From Kibdelosporangium banguiense (GTDB taxonomy: Bacteria > Actinomycetota > Actinomycetes > Mycobacteriales > Pseudonocardiaceae): a DNA stretch of 64,000 nucleotides. The stretch lies in NCBI RefSeq assembly GCF_017876405.1, contig NZ_JAGINW010000001.1, positions 4,787,203-4,851,202 of the forward strand. The letters run 5' to 3'. The position numbers and the translations under genes are program-made. Below the pieces are notes generated by a model. The model saw only the letters and a list, made by a program, of their open reading frames with translations. It did not search any database and was not told the DNA's origin. Of the stretch, positions 33,925-42,527 are shown piece by piece (positions within the stretch are counted from its first letter, which is position 1; each line of letters begins with the position of its first letter).

Positions 33925-35193
33925 CTACAGCCAACCCGGAACCACGAGAACCAGCCATGTGACGATCGGCGCGACCAGGATCATGCTGAACCCCCACGCC
34001 ATCAGCCGTTTGAAGACCAGCTCCCGGTACTCCGGCGGCGAACTGGCCACGGTCAGGGCGCCGCTCGTGGAGAACGGGCTCGCGTCCACGACCGACGACG
34101 ACAACGCCAGCGCGGTGATCAGCCCGATCGCACCGACCTGCCCGGTCTGTAGGAACGGTACGGCGAGCGGGATGAGTGCGCCGAGAATGCCGGTTGTCGA
34201 CGCGAACGCCGACACCGCACCGCCGATGAAGCAGATCAGCAATGCACCGAGCAGTGGCACTCCAATGCTCGCGACACCGTGCCCGAGGTAGTCCACCGTG
34301 CCGATGTCCTCGAGCAGGCTGACGTACGTGACGATGCCACAGATCAGCAGGACTGTGCTCCACGCGACCTTGTCGACGGCGTCACGCGTGGTCGACGGCG
34401 ATACGAGCGTCAGCACCACGACCACGGTCAACGACAGCAGGCCCACGTCGAGGTCGAAGAACAGTGCGCCGACCGCGAGCCCGACGATGCCGATCAGGGT
34501 GAGAATCTTGTTGTGGTCCAACGAAACCGGAGCCTGGACCGTGCCCGGACCGGACTTCTGCTCGACGTCGAGCTGCTCGGCTCGGGCATACAGCAACTGG
34601 CGTCCACCGAACATGACGAACACGACGATGCTGAGCAGCAGGTTGAACACGAACGAGCCGATGAACAGGGTCATCGGGCTGCCCGGCAGGTTGCTGCGTT
34701 CGACCACGCCGTTGGTGATGCTGCCGAAGATGCTGATCGGCGAGAACCCGCCCGCGCTGGCGCCGTTGATCACCAGCAGGCCCATCAGCACCGGGTTGAT
34801 CTTGTAGCGGGTCGCGAAGCCCATGGCGATGGGCGCGATGATCGCGACCGCGGCCGGGACGACCGCGCCGAGCGCCGTGAGCACGGCCGTGGTCAGGAAC
34901 ATCACCCATGGAATGGCCACGACCCGGCCACCGACCACCCGGATGGCGGCCCGCACAAGCCAGTCCACCGTGCCGTTGCTCTTGGCGATGGCGAACAGGT
35001 ACGTGACGCCGACCAGGATGACGAAGAGATTGCTGGGGAAACCGCCGACGATGTCATCGGTCGACTTGTCCACCACGATGGTGCCGACGGCGAACGCGGC
35101 GACGAACGCCAGCACACCCATGTTGATCGATAACGTGGTGCCCAGGATGAACACCGCGATGAGCACGAGGATCGAGATGATTTCCACCGACAT
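33925..35193 (-). CDS. MatC/SLC13-like dicarboxylate carrier
   Basis: A 422-residue membrane protein with 11-12 hydrophobic helices and the N-terminal MatC-type segment (SVEIISILVLIAVFILGTTLSINMGVLAFVAAFAVG), plus FIGGAVSAFASTTGILGALIPLAVPFL and SSVVDASPFSTSGALTVAS, which recall the ion-transporter superfamily substrate loops. It likely imports a malonate/dicarboxylate-type anion. ATG 35193 follows GGAGA. It is the first gene of a three-gene operon and divergent from an aminotransferase/glycolate-oxidase-like operon. Confidence 0.82.
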   Translation of the reverse strand: MSVEIISILVLIAVFILGTTLSINMGVLAFVAAFAVGTIVVDKSTDDIVGGFPSNLFVILVGVTYLFAIAKSNGTVDWLVRAAIRVVGGRVVAIPWVMFLTTAVLTALGAVVPAAVAIIAPIAMGFATRYKINPVLMGLLVINGASAGGFSPISIFGSITNGVVERSNLPGSPMTLFIGSFVFNLLLSIVVFVMFGGRQLLYARAEQLDVEQKSGPGTVQAPVSLDHNKILTLIGIVGLAVGALFFDLDVGLLSLTVVVVLTLVSPSTTRDAVDKVAWSTVLLICGIVTYVSLLEDIGTVDYLGHGVASIGVPLLGALLICFIGGAVSAFASTTGILGALIPLAVPFLQTGQVGAIGLITALALSSSVVDASPFSTSGALTVASSPPEYRELVFKRLMAWGFSMILVAPIVTWLVLVVPGWL

Positions 35194-35314
35194 GCGAATC
35201 TCCGTTGTCTGACCAGACCTGTTTCGCATTACGGAATAGGTTGTTCGTACTTAGAAATTAGACGTATGGTCTGGATCACGTCAAGGTCTGACCGCATGAG
35301 AGGGAAACAGGGGC
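35194..35314. promoter_or_regulatory. Divergent promoter region with repeated GTCTGA boxes
   Basis: The 121-bp gap is A/T-richer in the middle and holds a palindrome GTCTGACCAGAC (35207-35218) and GGTCTGACC (35285-35293), plus a similar TGGTCTGGA in between. The boxes look like operator half-sites for one regulator acting on both divergent operons, perhaps GntR or LysR type. No regulator gene is adjacent. Confidence 0.4.
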
Positions 35315-36457
35315 ATGAGTTTCACCGGAGGACGCCACTTCCTGCAGATCCCCGGCCCGACCAACGTTCCGGACCAGGTGCTGCGCGCCATGTCGGCGCC
35401 GGTCATCGACCACCGTGGGCCGCGGTTCGCGCAATTCACGCTGGAGCTGCTGGAAGCGGTCAAGCCGGTGTTCGGCACGAGCGGGCCGGTGATCCTGTAT
35501 CCGTCTTCCGGGACTGGTGCGTGGGAAGCCGCGCTGGTCAACACTTTGAGCCCGGGTGATCGGGTGCTCTGCTTCGAAACCGGGCACTTCGCCACGCTGT
35601 GGCAGGCGATGGCGCGTGATCTCGGGCTGGAGGTCGACTTCGTGCCCGGCGACTGGCGGCACGGCGTGGACCCGGCCGAGGTCTCGGCCCGGCTGACTCC
35701 GGACACCAAAGCGGTTCTGGTGGTGCACAACGAGACTTCGACTGGGGTGACCAGCGACATCGCGGCCGTCCGGCAGGCGATGGGCGACCATCCGGCGCTG
35801 CTGTTGGTGGACACCGTGTCGTCACTCGGGTCCGTTGACTACCGGCATGACGAATGGGGCGTGGACGTCACGGTCTCCTGTTCGCAGAAAGGACTCATGC
35901 TGCCACCGGGTCTCGGCCTGACCGCGGTCTCGGAGAAGGCGTTGGCGTCGGTTTCCGGTTTCCCGAAGTCGTACTGGAGCTGGCAGCCGATCCTCGAGGC
36001 GAACAAGCGTGGCGGTTTTCCTTACACTCCACCGACAAACTTGTTCTACGGGCTGCGTGAGGCCTTGCGTATGCTGGAATCGGAAGGCCTGCCGAATGTC
36101 TACGCCCGGCACGCGCGCCATGCGGCTGCGACGCGAGTCGCGGTTCAGGGCTGGGGACTGGAGTTGCTGTGCGCCGATTCCCGGTTGTACTCCAACACTT
36201 TGACGGCGGTACTGATGCCGGACGGCCATGACGCGGACAAACTGCGCGCGTTGATCCTGGATCGTTTCGACATGTCGCTGGGCGCGGGCCTCGGCAAAGT
36301 GGCGGGCAAAGTGTTCCGGATCGGGCACCTGGGGCATTTCAACGACCTCAGCCTGGCGGGCACACTCTCCGGCGTGCAGATGGGCCTTCGACTGGCAGGT
36401 GTTCCGATTGATCCCGCCGGGGTCACGGCCGCGCTCGATCACCTGGCGGCCGCATGA
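35315..36457 (+). CDS. Class V aminotransferase, serine/alanine--glyoxylate type
   Basis: A 380-residue PLP enzyme: FLQIPGPTNVPDQVLRAMSAPVIDHRGPRFAQF is the typical AGT/SGAT N terminus, VDTVSSLGSVDYRHDEWGVDVTVSCSQKGLMLPPGLG contains the PLP Asp and Lys, and RIGHLGHFND is the C-terminal signature. It transfers an amino group from serine or alanine to glyoxylate, giving glycine. The next gene, a glycolate-oxidase-like fusion, overlaps by 4 bases and could supply the glyoxylate. Substrate preference is inferred. Confidence 0.88.
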   Translation: MSFTGGRHFLQIPGPTNVPDQVLRAMSAPVIDHRGPRFAQFTLELLEAVKPVFGTSGPVILYPSSGTGAWEAALVNTLSPGDRVLCFETGHFATLWQAMARDLGLEVDFVPGDWRHGVDPAEVSARLTPDTKAVLVVHNETSTGVTSDIAAVRQAMGDHPALLLVDTVSSLGSVDYRHDEWGVDVTVSCSQKGLMLPPGLGLTAVSEKALASVSGFPKSYWSWQPILEANKRGGFPYTPPTNLFYGLREALRMLESEGLPNVYARHARHAAATRVAVQGWGLELLCADSRLYSNTLTAVLMPDGHDADKLRALILDRFDMSLGAGLGKVAGKVFRIGHLGHFNDLSLAGTLSGVQMGLRLAGVPIDPAGVTAALDHLAAA

Positions 36458-39261
36458 ACGAGCTGGCCGAAGCCCTCCGGCGGTCGCTCGACGGCGAGGT
36501 CGCGTTCGATTCCTATACGCGGCACCTGTTCTCGCGCGACGCGAGTATGTACTCGATCATGCCTGCCGGAGTTGTCTTTCCGCGGCATGCCGATGATGTC
36601 GTCGCCACGGTCACTGTTGCCCGGGAACATGAGGTGCCTGTTCTCGCGCGTGGCGGCGGCACGAGTTTGGCTGGCCAGACGGTCGGTCCTGGCGTAGTGC
36701 TGGACTTTTCCCGGCACATGAATCGCATTCTGTCGATCGACGCCGAAGCCGGCACGGCTCATGTGCAGCCGGGTGTTGTGCAGGACGATCTGAACCGTGC
36801 CGCGTTGCCGCATGGATTGATGTTCGGGCCGGACACTTCGACGAGCAATCGCGCCACGATCGGTGGAATGATCGGCAACAACTCGGCCGGCAGTGGATCT
36901 GTCCGCTATGGCATGACCATTGATCATGTGCGCTCGCTGGACGTGGTGTTGTCCGACGCCAGCACGGCCAGCTTCGGGCCTGGCATTGCCTCGAAGTTCG
37001 ACGAGGAACTGTCGGCGTTGGTGGCCGCCAACCAGTCCGCGATCGCCGGCGGCTTCCCCAAATTCTGGCGGCGAGCCGGCGGATACCGGCTGGATCGCCT
37101 GGCAGATGGGCCTTTCGACCTGGCCAAGTTCGTGGTCGGGTCCGAGGGCACGCTGGTCGTGGCCACATCGGCGGTGGTCGGCCTGGTGGGAAAACCCAAG
37201 CACACGGTGATCGCGGTCGGTCATTTCGCGTCGATCGAAGCGGCCATCGCGGCGACCGACGACGCCTTGGCCTGTTCGCCGTCGGCCGTCGAACTGATCG
37301 ACCGGACGATTCTGGACCTGTCCCGGCAGAAGCTGGAATACCGGCGGCTGGCCAGTTTCCTGGAGGGCGATCCCGAAGCGCTGCTGTTCGTCACCTTCAC
37401 CGGCGATACTCAGGCAGAAGCCGTTGCCCTGATGGACAAACTGAATGCGTTGTGGTCCAAGCACTCGCACGGTTACCACACATTGCGGGCGGAAACCCCG
37501 GCGCAGCAAGGCGCTTTGTTGAAGGTCCGCAAGGCCGGTCTCGGATTGCTGATGGCCTCCAGTGAGGGCTCGCGGCGGCCGCAGGCATTTGTGGAGGACA
37601 CCGCGGTCGACCCCGCGCGACTGATCGAATACAGCACAAGGTTCAAGGAGATTCTCACCCGGCATGGGATGAAAGCCGGTTTCTACGGACACGCCTCGGT
37701 CGGCTGCTTGCACGTCCGTCCATTCGTGGACCTGACGAATCCCGACGAGGTGGCCGCGATGCGTGCGGTCGCCGAGGAAGTCCGGGACCTGGTCGTCGAA
37801 TTCGGCGGCGCGAACTCCAGCGAGCACGGCGACGGCTTGGCGCGCAGCGAATTCAACCGCACACTGTTCGGCGATGCACTGTATGAGGCCATGCGTCAGG
37901 TGAAACGGATCTTCGACCCGGACGGCGTGATGAATCCCGGCAAGATCGTGGACTCGCCATCGATGACGTCGAATCTGCGCGATCCGGCACTGCCGCCGGC
38001 CAAACCCTTGCAGACGCATCTGACTTTCCTCGGCGACATGCGCAGCGCCGCGGATCGGTGCATGAACATCGGTCTCTGCCGGAAAAGCGAGACTGGCGTG
38101 ATGTGCCCGTCCTATATGGCCACTCGCAACGAGGAGGATTCCACCCGTGGACGGGCCAACGCCTTGGTGAAGGCGCTTTCGTCGCCGGATCCCGCCGCTG
38201 CGCTCGGCGATTCCCGCCTGCATGAGGTCCTGGACCTCTGCCTGATGTGCAAGGCATGCAAGAGCGAGTGCCCCCTCGGGGTGGACATGGCCGCACTGAA
38301 GAGTGAAACCCTGGCCCAGAAACACGCACAGACGGGCGTGCCGATGCGTTCCCGGTTCTTCGGTGCGATCCGGACCTTGAACCGGCTCGGCTCCGCCACG
38401 GCTCCGGTGTCCAACCTGCCAGGGCGTTCGCGCTTCTTCCGCAAACTGCTCGGCCTCGCACCGGCCAGGCCGCTGCCGCGGTTCAACCGCCAGAACCTGA
38501 TCCGCTGGTTCAGCAAGCGCCCAGCGGCCCAGTCGGGCTCGGCGGTGACCTTCCTGGCGGACTCCTTCACCACATTCACCGAACCCGGAGTGGGCAAGGC
38601 AGCGATCTCCCTGCTGGAAAAAGCAGGCTGGCAGGTCCGGCTGGAGTCGTCCGCCTGCTGCGGCCGCGCCGGAATCTCCAAAGGCCTGCTGGACGACGCG
38701 AAACGCAAGGCATCGGTGCTGACCTCGCGGCTGGCAACCGGCTCCGGTCCCATCGTCGGCTGCGAGCCCTCGTGCCTGTACACCCTGCAGGACGAGTATT
38801 TGTCCCTCCTGCCAGGAGATTCCACGGTCGGGGAGGTCGCGTCCCGGGTCCGCCAGGTCGAGGAACTGCTCACCGAGGCGATCGACTCCGGCAAACTCGT
38901 CCTGGCCCAGGACTCGTGGTTGAACGGCAAGGAAATCCTGCTGCACGGCCACTGCCACCAGAAAGCCGAAGTCGGCACAGCCGCGACCCTGGAGCTGCTG
39001 CGCCGCATCCCAGGCGCGAAAGTCACCGAACTCGACGCGGGCTGCTGCGGAATGGCCGGTTCATTCGGCTTCGAAGCAGAGCACTACGACATATCCATCC
39101 AAGTAGGAGAGGACAGACTCTTCCCCGCGATCCGTGCCGCCGACTCAGCAGTAGTCGCCGCGACCGGCGTCTCCTGCCGCCAGCAGATCAAACACGGCAC
39201 CTCCCGAACAGCCCTGCACCCCGTCGAGCTCATCGCATCCTGCGTCACCGAAGCGACATAG
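36454..39261 (+). CDS. FAD-linked oxidase/Fe-S fusion (glycolate or D-2-hydroxyacid dehydrogenase)
   Basis: A 935-residue protein joins a GlcD/Dld2-type FAD domain (VLARGGGTSLAGQTVGPGVVLDFSRHMN and TSTSNRATIGGMIGNNSAGS, residues about 40-490) to an iron-sulfur half. The latter has cysteine motifs near 536 (CMNIGLCRK) and 594 (CLMCKACKSECP) and two CCG domains near 734 (CCGRAG) and 864 (CCGMAG). The single-chain layout resembles YdiJ-type D-2-hydroxyacid dehydrogenases, which oxidise D-lactate, D-2-hydroxyglutarate or glycolate and pass electrons to quinone. Coupling to a glyoxylate aminotransferase favours glycolate. An 839-codon frame on the opposite strand is a shadow. Confidence 0.85.
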   Translation: MNELAEALRRSLDGEVAFDSYTRHLFSRDASMYSIMPAGVVFPRHADDVVATVTVAREHEVPVLARGGGTSLAGQTVGPGVVLDFSRHMNRILSIDAEAGTAHVQPGVVQDDLNRAALPHGLMFGPDTSTSNRATIGGMIGNNSAGSGSVRYGMTIDHVRSLDVVLSDASTASFGPGIASKFDEELSALVAANQSAIAGGFPKFWRRAGGYRLDRLADGPFDLAKFVVGSEGTLVVATSAVVGLVGKPKHTVIAVGHFASIEAAIAATDDALACSPSAVELIDRTILDLSRQKLEYRRLASFLEGDPEALLFVTFTGDTQAEAVALMDKLNALWSKHSHGYHTLRAETPAQQGALLKVRKAGLGLLMASSEGSRRPQAFVEDTAVDPARLIEYSTRFKEILTRHGMKAGFYGHASVGCLHVRPFVDLTNPDEVAAMRAVAEEVRDLVVEFGGANSSEHGDGLARSEFNRTLFGDALYEAMRQVKRIFDPDGVMNPGKIVDSPSMTSNLRDPALPPAKPLQTHLTFLGDMRSAADRCMNIGLCRKSETGVMCPSYMATRNEEDSTRGRANALVKALSSPDPAAALGDSRLHEVLDLCLMCKACKSECPLGVDMAALKSETLAQKHAQTGVPMRSRFFGAIRTLNRLGSATAPVSNLPGRSRFFRKLLGLAPARPLPRFNRQNLIRWFSKRPAAQSGSAVTFLADSFTTFTEPGVGKAAISLLEKAGWQVRLESSACCGRAGISKGLLDDAKRKASVLTSRLATGSGPIVGCEPSCLYTLQDEYLSLLPGDSTVGEVASRVRQVEELLTEAIDSGKLVLAQDSWLNGKEILLHGHCHQKAEVGTAATLELLRRIPGAKVTELDAGCCGMAGSFGFEAEHYDISIQVGEDRLFPAIRAADSAVVAATGVSCRQQIKHGTSRTALHPVELIASCVTEAT

Positions 39262-39373
39262 CCCTCCAGCAAGCACCCACCCGACCAATCCCGAACTATC
39301 AAAACTGTCAGACCCCACCGCTACTTTGGCTTGCAAGGGGAGCTGCGAATGGCGGGTTTTGTCGCGAAGGAGT

Positions 39374-40264
39374 TCAGGGGGTGGCGGGGGCCTGGGCTGG
39401 GGTCTTCTTGCGGCTGACCCAGTAGCTGAAGACCCCGGCGGGGATGAACATGAGCACGCCGTACACCGCGGCGGGCACAGCCATCTGGGTGTTGTTGAGC
39501 AGGGAAGGGCTCAGGGCGATGGCGATCGCGAGGGTGCTGTTGTGGATGCCGATCTCCAGCGAGATCGCGATGGACTGGCGGCGTTCGATGCGGACCAGGC
39601 GGGGGATGGCGTAACCGACCGACAGGCTGATGACGCAGAACAGCAGGGCGAGCACGCCGATGTCCTGGAGGTAGCCGCCGATGTTCTCGCGCTCCTGGAA
39701 CACCGCGACCGCGATGGTGGCGACCATGAAGATGATGGCGGCGAGCTTGAGGGGTTTGAGCGTGCGGTCGGCGAACGCGGTGAACCGGCGCCTGACGAGC
39801 ATGCCGATCGCCACCGGGACCAGCACGATGGCGAAGACCTGCAGCATCTTGCCGAACTGCAGGCCGAGCTCCTCGCCGCCCTCCATGAAGCCCGACAGCG
39901 CGAGGTTGACCACGATCGGCATGGTGACCACGGCGAGGATCGCGTTGATCGCCGTCAGGGAGATGTTCAGGGCGACGTCGCCGCCGGCCAGGTGACTGAA
40001 CAGGTTCGCCGTCGTCCCGCCAGGTGACGCCGCGAGCAGCATCATGCCGACCGCGAGGGCGGGGGCGAGGTCGAACAGCAGGATCAGGCCGAGGCAGATC
40101 ACGGGCAGCAGCAGGACCTGGCACACCAGGGCGACCAGCGTCGCTTTCGGCACCGTGGCGACTCGTTTGAAATCCTGCACGGTCAGCGACATGCCGAGGC
40201 CGAGCATGATCACGCCGAGCGCGATCGGCAGGAACACCGTGGTCACAACGGAAGACGAAGTCAC
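39374..40264 (-). CDS. Bile acid:Na+ symporter (SBF/BASS) family transporter
   Basis: A 296-residue membrane protein with nine or ten helices. Family signatures are ALGVIMLGLGMSLTVQDFKRV, LAASPGGTTANLFSHLAGGDVALNISLTAINAILAVVTMPIV, and EIGIHNSTLAIAIAL, which form the two Na+ sites and the crossover region. GTG 40264 (VTSSSVVTTVFLPIALG) is chosen because the hydrophobic core starts right after it; the frame back to 40432 is Arg/Gly-rich and antisense to the esterase remnant. SBF proteins import bile acids, steroid conjugates or other organic anions. In a steroid locus a steroid acid is a reasonable guess, but pantoate and pyruvate carriers share the fold. Confidence 0.85.
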   Translation of the reverse strand: MTSSSVVTTVFLPIALGVIMLGLGMSLTVQDFKRVATVPKATLVALVCQVLLLPVICLGLILLFDLAPALAVGMMLLAASPGGTTANLFSHLAGGDVALNISLTAINAILAVVTMPIVVNLALSGFMEGGEELGLQFGKMLQVFAIVLVPVAIGMLVRRRFTAFADRTLKPLKLAAIIFMVATIAVAVFQERENIGGYLQDIGVLALLFCVISLSVGYAIPRLVRIERRQSIAISLEIGIHNSTLAIAIALSPSLLNNTQMAVPAAVYGVLMFIPAGVFSYWVSRKKTPAQAPATP

Positions 40265-40323
40265 TGGACACTCCCTGAACCGGACATTCCGGTGATTGTG
40301 CCTCCCGGCACCGCGATAGACCA

Positions 40324-40725
40324 GTGACTGTGCGACATCGTCATCATCGAATCTTTGTCCTGGCCGACAACCCCATCGGCCGGTTGACTGTTCACCTGAT
40401 TCGCGCCAGTTTGGAAACACGGTGCCGGCCAATGGCCGCGACGTGGGCCGCCCACAACCCGTACGACCTGGCCGCCCGGCTGCGCGGGATCCCGGTCTAT
40501 TTGTCGACAGGCAACGGCCGGCCTGGACCGCTTGATCCGCCAGGGCCCCAGCCGGACGGCTTGGAGCAACTGCTCGGTGAGCAGTCGGTGGCCCTGGCGG
40601 ATCAGTGGCGTGCCAAGCACGTGAAGGTCGTCGCGGACTTCTACGGCCCAGGCAGGCACGCGTGGCCGTACTGGGAACGAGCCCTGCATCGATCCTTGCC
40701 GATGCTCATGGCCGCTGTTCGTTAG
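40324..40725 (+). pseudogene. Remnant of an antigen-85/esterase-type alpha/beta hydrolase
   Basis: The 133-residue frame corresponds only to the C-terminal third of an extracellular esterase of the PF00756 type: AAHNPYDLAARLRGIPVYLSTGNGRPGPLDPPG and VVADFYGPGRHAWPYWERALHRSLPMLM, containing the late Asp-Glu/His part of the triad. The signal peptide, oxyanion strand and nucleophilic serine are missing, and the first 35 residues (VRHRHHRIFVLADNP) do not resemble the family. It lies divergent from the SBF gene. A truncated relic is more likely than a functional enzyme. Confidence 0.6.
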
Positions 40726-40737
40726 TTCGGCTGTTCG

Positions 40738-41472
40738 TCAGTTCGACGGCGTTGGCTCAGGCTGCATGCCAGACGGCGGACCGGACGGCAGACATGTCGG
40801 CATGGGGCCGCTCTCGATCTTCGCGAACGACATGGAACTCACAGTGCCATCCTGGCTCGTGAAGACAGCGAGGGCGATGCTCGAGCCTGGCGTGAGGGCC
40901 GACCGTGCGATCGTGACCCCGCCACCGGGCTGCATGCTGACCTGGATCTCAGGCTTCGGTTCGTATTTGTCCGACGGCCGGGGCACATCGGACGCTCCGG
41001 CAGCAGGCGGACTATCACCTACCGCACCGCCACCGGCCGATCCACTGCCACCGGCCGATCCGCCACCGCCACCAGCACCGCCGCCATTACCTCCGCCGCC
41101 ACCGGCACCGCCACCACTGCCGCCGGCTGCGCCGCCGCTGTCGGCCCCAGGGGTCGGGCAATCGGGCCGTGCAGGAACCGCTCTGATCGGTACTCCGAGC
41201 CGTTCGAGTTCCTTGTTCGCGGGATCGATCGCGGCGATGTCCTTGATGGAGACGGTGATGGAGCCGTCGGCGTTCTGACTGACCGCGAAGGCCGCGGGCG
41301 TGCCACCGTCGACGAACGTCAGACCGACTGTCACCGCGCCTGCCAATGCCACCGCGCCTGCCGCTATCCAGAGCGGCCTCGTGTTCCGCGTTCTCGGACG
41401 CTCCGCTGTTGCCAGCGCCGGCCCATGGTTCTGCATGAGGTCGCTCAGCAGCTGATCCTCGAATTTACCCAT
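40738..41472 (-). CDS. Single-pass membrane protein, likely anti-sigma factor
   Basis: A 244-residue protein with a short cytoplasmic N terminus (MGKFEDQLLSDLMQNHGP), one TM helix (LWIAAGAVALAGAVTVGLTFV), and an external part with a roughly 40-residue Gly/Ser-rich spacer and a Pro-rich end. It overlaps the stop of the ECF sigma gene by 8 bases and is thus co-translated, the usual position of an anti-sigma factor. No zinc-binding HxxxCxxC motif is seen, so the contact mode would be non-ZAS. ATG 41472 is chosen over the GTG nine bases earlier. Role inferred from context. Confidence 0.7.
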   Translation of the reverse strand: MGKFEDQLLSDLMQNHGPALATAERPRTRNTRPLWIAAGAVALAGAVTVGLTFVDGGTPAAFAVSQNADGSITVSIKDIAAIDPANKELERLGVPIRAVPARPDCPTPGADSGGAAGGSGGGAGGGGGNGGGAGGGGGSAGGSGSAGGGAVGDSPPAAGASDVPRPSDKYEPKPEIQVSMQPGGGVTIARSALTPGSSIALAVFTSQDGTVSSMSFAKIESGPMPTCLPSGPPSGMQPEPTPSN

Positions 41473-42037
41473 TGTCCTCACCTACGACCTTCCGCAACTT
41501 TCCACGCGCCCGGAACAGCCTGATCCGTAACGCCCCCAATGAGATCCCCAGAGCGGCTGCCGCCTCTTTGCGGTCCAGCCCGGCGATGTCGACCAGTTCG
41601 ATGACCTCACGGTCGCTCTGCGCGAGCGCCGCCATGCCGTCGAACAAGGCCCGGCCGGCCCGTTCCGCGTCTATCCGGACCACCAGTTCGGCGGCTTCGT
41701 CCATGTCGAGTTCACGGCGGCCTGCCAGCCGCTCGACAACGTTTCTTCCCCGGCTTGTGCGCTCGCAGTACTGCGCGAACACCCGCCGCGCTATCGCGAA
41801 CAGCCACCCCCGAGGGCTGCCACGAGCCGGGTCGAACGTGGCGAAGGACGTGATCGCCTGGACGAACGTGTCAGCGGTCAGATCCGCGACGGTCTGCGGA
41901 TCCGCGGTCCGGCGCGCGAAATATGCCGTGACCTGCTGAACGTGGGCGCGGTAGATCTGCTCGAACTCCGCTGCCAGCCCTGTCGCCGGAACACTCACAT
42001 CCGGAGGCTGGTCTTGTCTGGCCATAATCTCGCTCAC
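41465..42037 (-). CDS. ECF-type RNA polymerase sigma factor
   Basis: A 190-residue sigma-70 family protein with region 2 (FEQIYRAHVQQVTAYFARRTADPQTVADLTADTFVQAITSFATFDPARGSPRGWLFAIARRVFAQYCER) and region 4 (MAALAQSDREVIELVDIAGLDRKEAAAALGISLGALRIRLFRARGKLRK), joined by a short linker and lacking regions 1 and 3. Start GTG 42037 or ATG 42025. The downstream overlapping membrane protein probably restrains it. No steroid-related promoter could be tied to it. Confidence 0.88.
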   Translation of the reverse strand: MSEIMARQDQPPDVSVPATGLAAEFEQIYRAHVQQVTAYFARRTADPQTVADLTADTFVQAITSFATFDPARGSPRGWLFAIARRVFAQYCERTSRGRNVVERLAGRRELDMDEAAELVVRIDAERAGRALFDGMAALAQSDREVIELVDIAGLDRKEAAAALGISLGALRIRLFRARGKLRKVVGEDNG

Positions 42038-42068
42038 GGTAACCAGTTGCCGCGTCGCGAGAGTGCCG

Positions 42069-42467
42069 TTACGCGGACTTCGGCTGGAAAAGCTCGATCA
42101 GGTTGCCCGCGGGGTCCCGCAGCAGGGCCTGCTTGCCGCCCCGACCAGTGATGACGTCACCACGGAAGACCGCACCCGCCGCGCGAAGACCGGCCACGGT
42201 CGCATCGAGGTCGGCGACCTCGAGCTGGAACCGATTCCAGCCGCCCGGCTCGGGACGCGACCCGTCAGCCAGCACCTGCCCGGCGCCACCACCACCCTCC
42301 GGCGAGTTCAGCAGCAGCCGCAATCCTTCGCGCCGGAGCATCGCGAAGCCTGGTCCTGGCCTTGCCTGAGTCTCGAACGCCAGGTGTGTCGTGTAGAAGT
42401 CCACTGCTTCGTCAACGTCGTCGACGATGTAGCGGACGCTGACTTCAGTCACCTTCATCACCTTCAT
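42069..42467 (-). CDS. VOC-superfamily (glyoxalase/bleomycin-resistance-like) protein
   Basis: A 132-residue single VOC domain protein: VSVRYIVDDVDEAVDFYTTHLAFETQ opens the fold and GRGGKQALLRDPAGNLIELFQP closes it with the usual metal-site Glu. Start ATG 42467 (MKVMKVTEVS) is preceded by GGAA; ATG 42458 is also possible. It is divergent from a TetR gene across a 24-bp palindrome, so it is probably that repressor's target. Such proteins act as lyases, isomerases, dioxygenases or drug-binding proteins, and the substrate cannot be told. Confidence 0.8.
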   Translation of the reverse strand: MKVMKVTEVSVRYIVDDVDEAVDFYTTHLAFETQARPGPGFAMLRREGLRLLLNSPEGGGGAGQVLADGSRPEPGGWNRFQLEVADLDATVAGLRAAGAVFRGDVITGRGGKQALLRDPAGNLIELFQPKSA

Positions 42468-42485
42468 TTCCGCTGGTAGAAGAAG

Positions 42486-42509
42486 TTGTGAAACACTAGT
42501 GTCCCACAA
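42486..42509. promoter_or_regulatory. TetR operator between VOC and tetR genes
   Basis: A 24-bp palindrome: outer arms TTGTG and CACAA, inner core ACACTAGTGT, with only the two-base steps between them unpaired. It sits 18 bases upstream of the VOC start and 18 bases before the tetR ATG, ideal for autoregulation and divergent control. Confidence 0.75.
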
Positions 42510-42527
42510 ATTCGCCGGGAGGCAACG

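Noticed and set aside
36439..38958. 839-codon open frame antisense to the FAD/Fe-S fusion gene
   Set aside because: His/Gln/Arg-rich with no domain; a shadow of the well-supported + strand gene.
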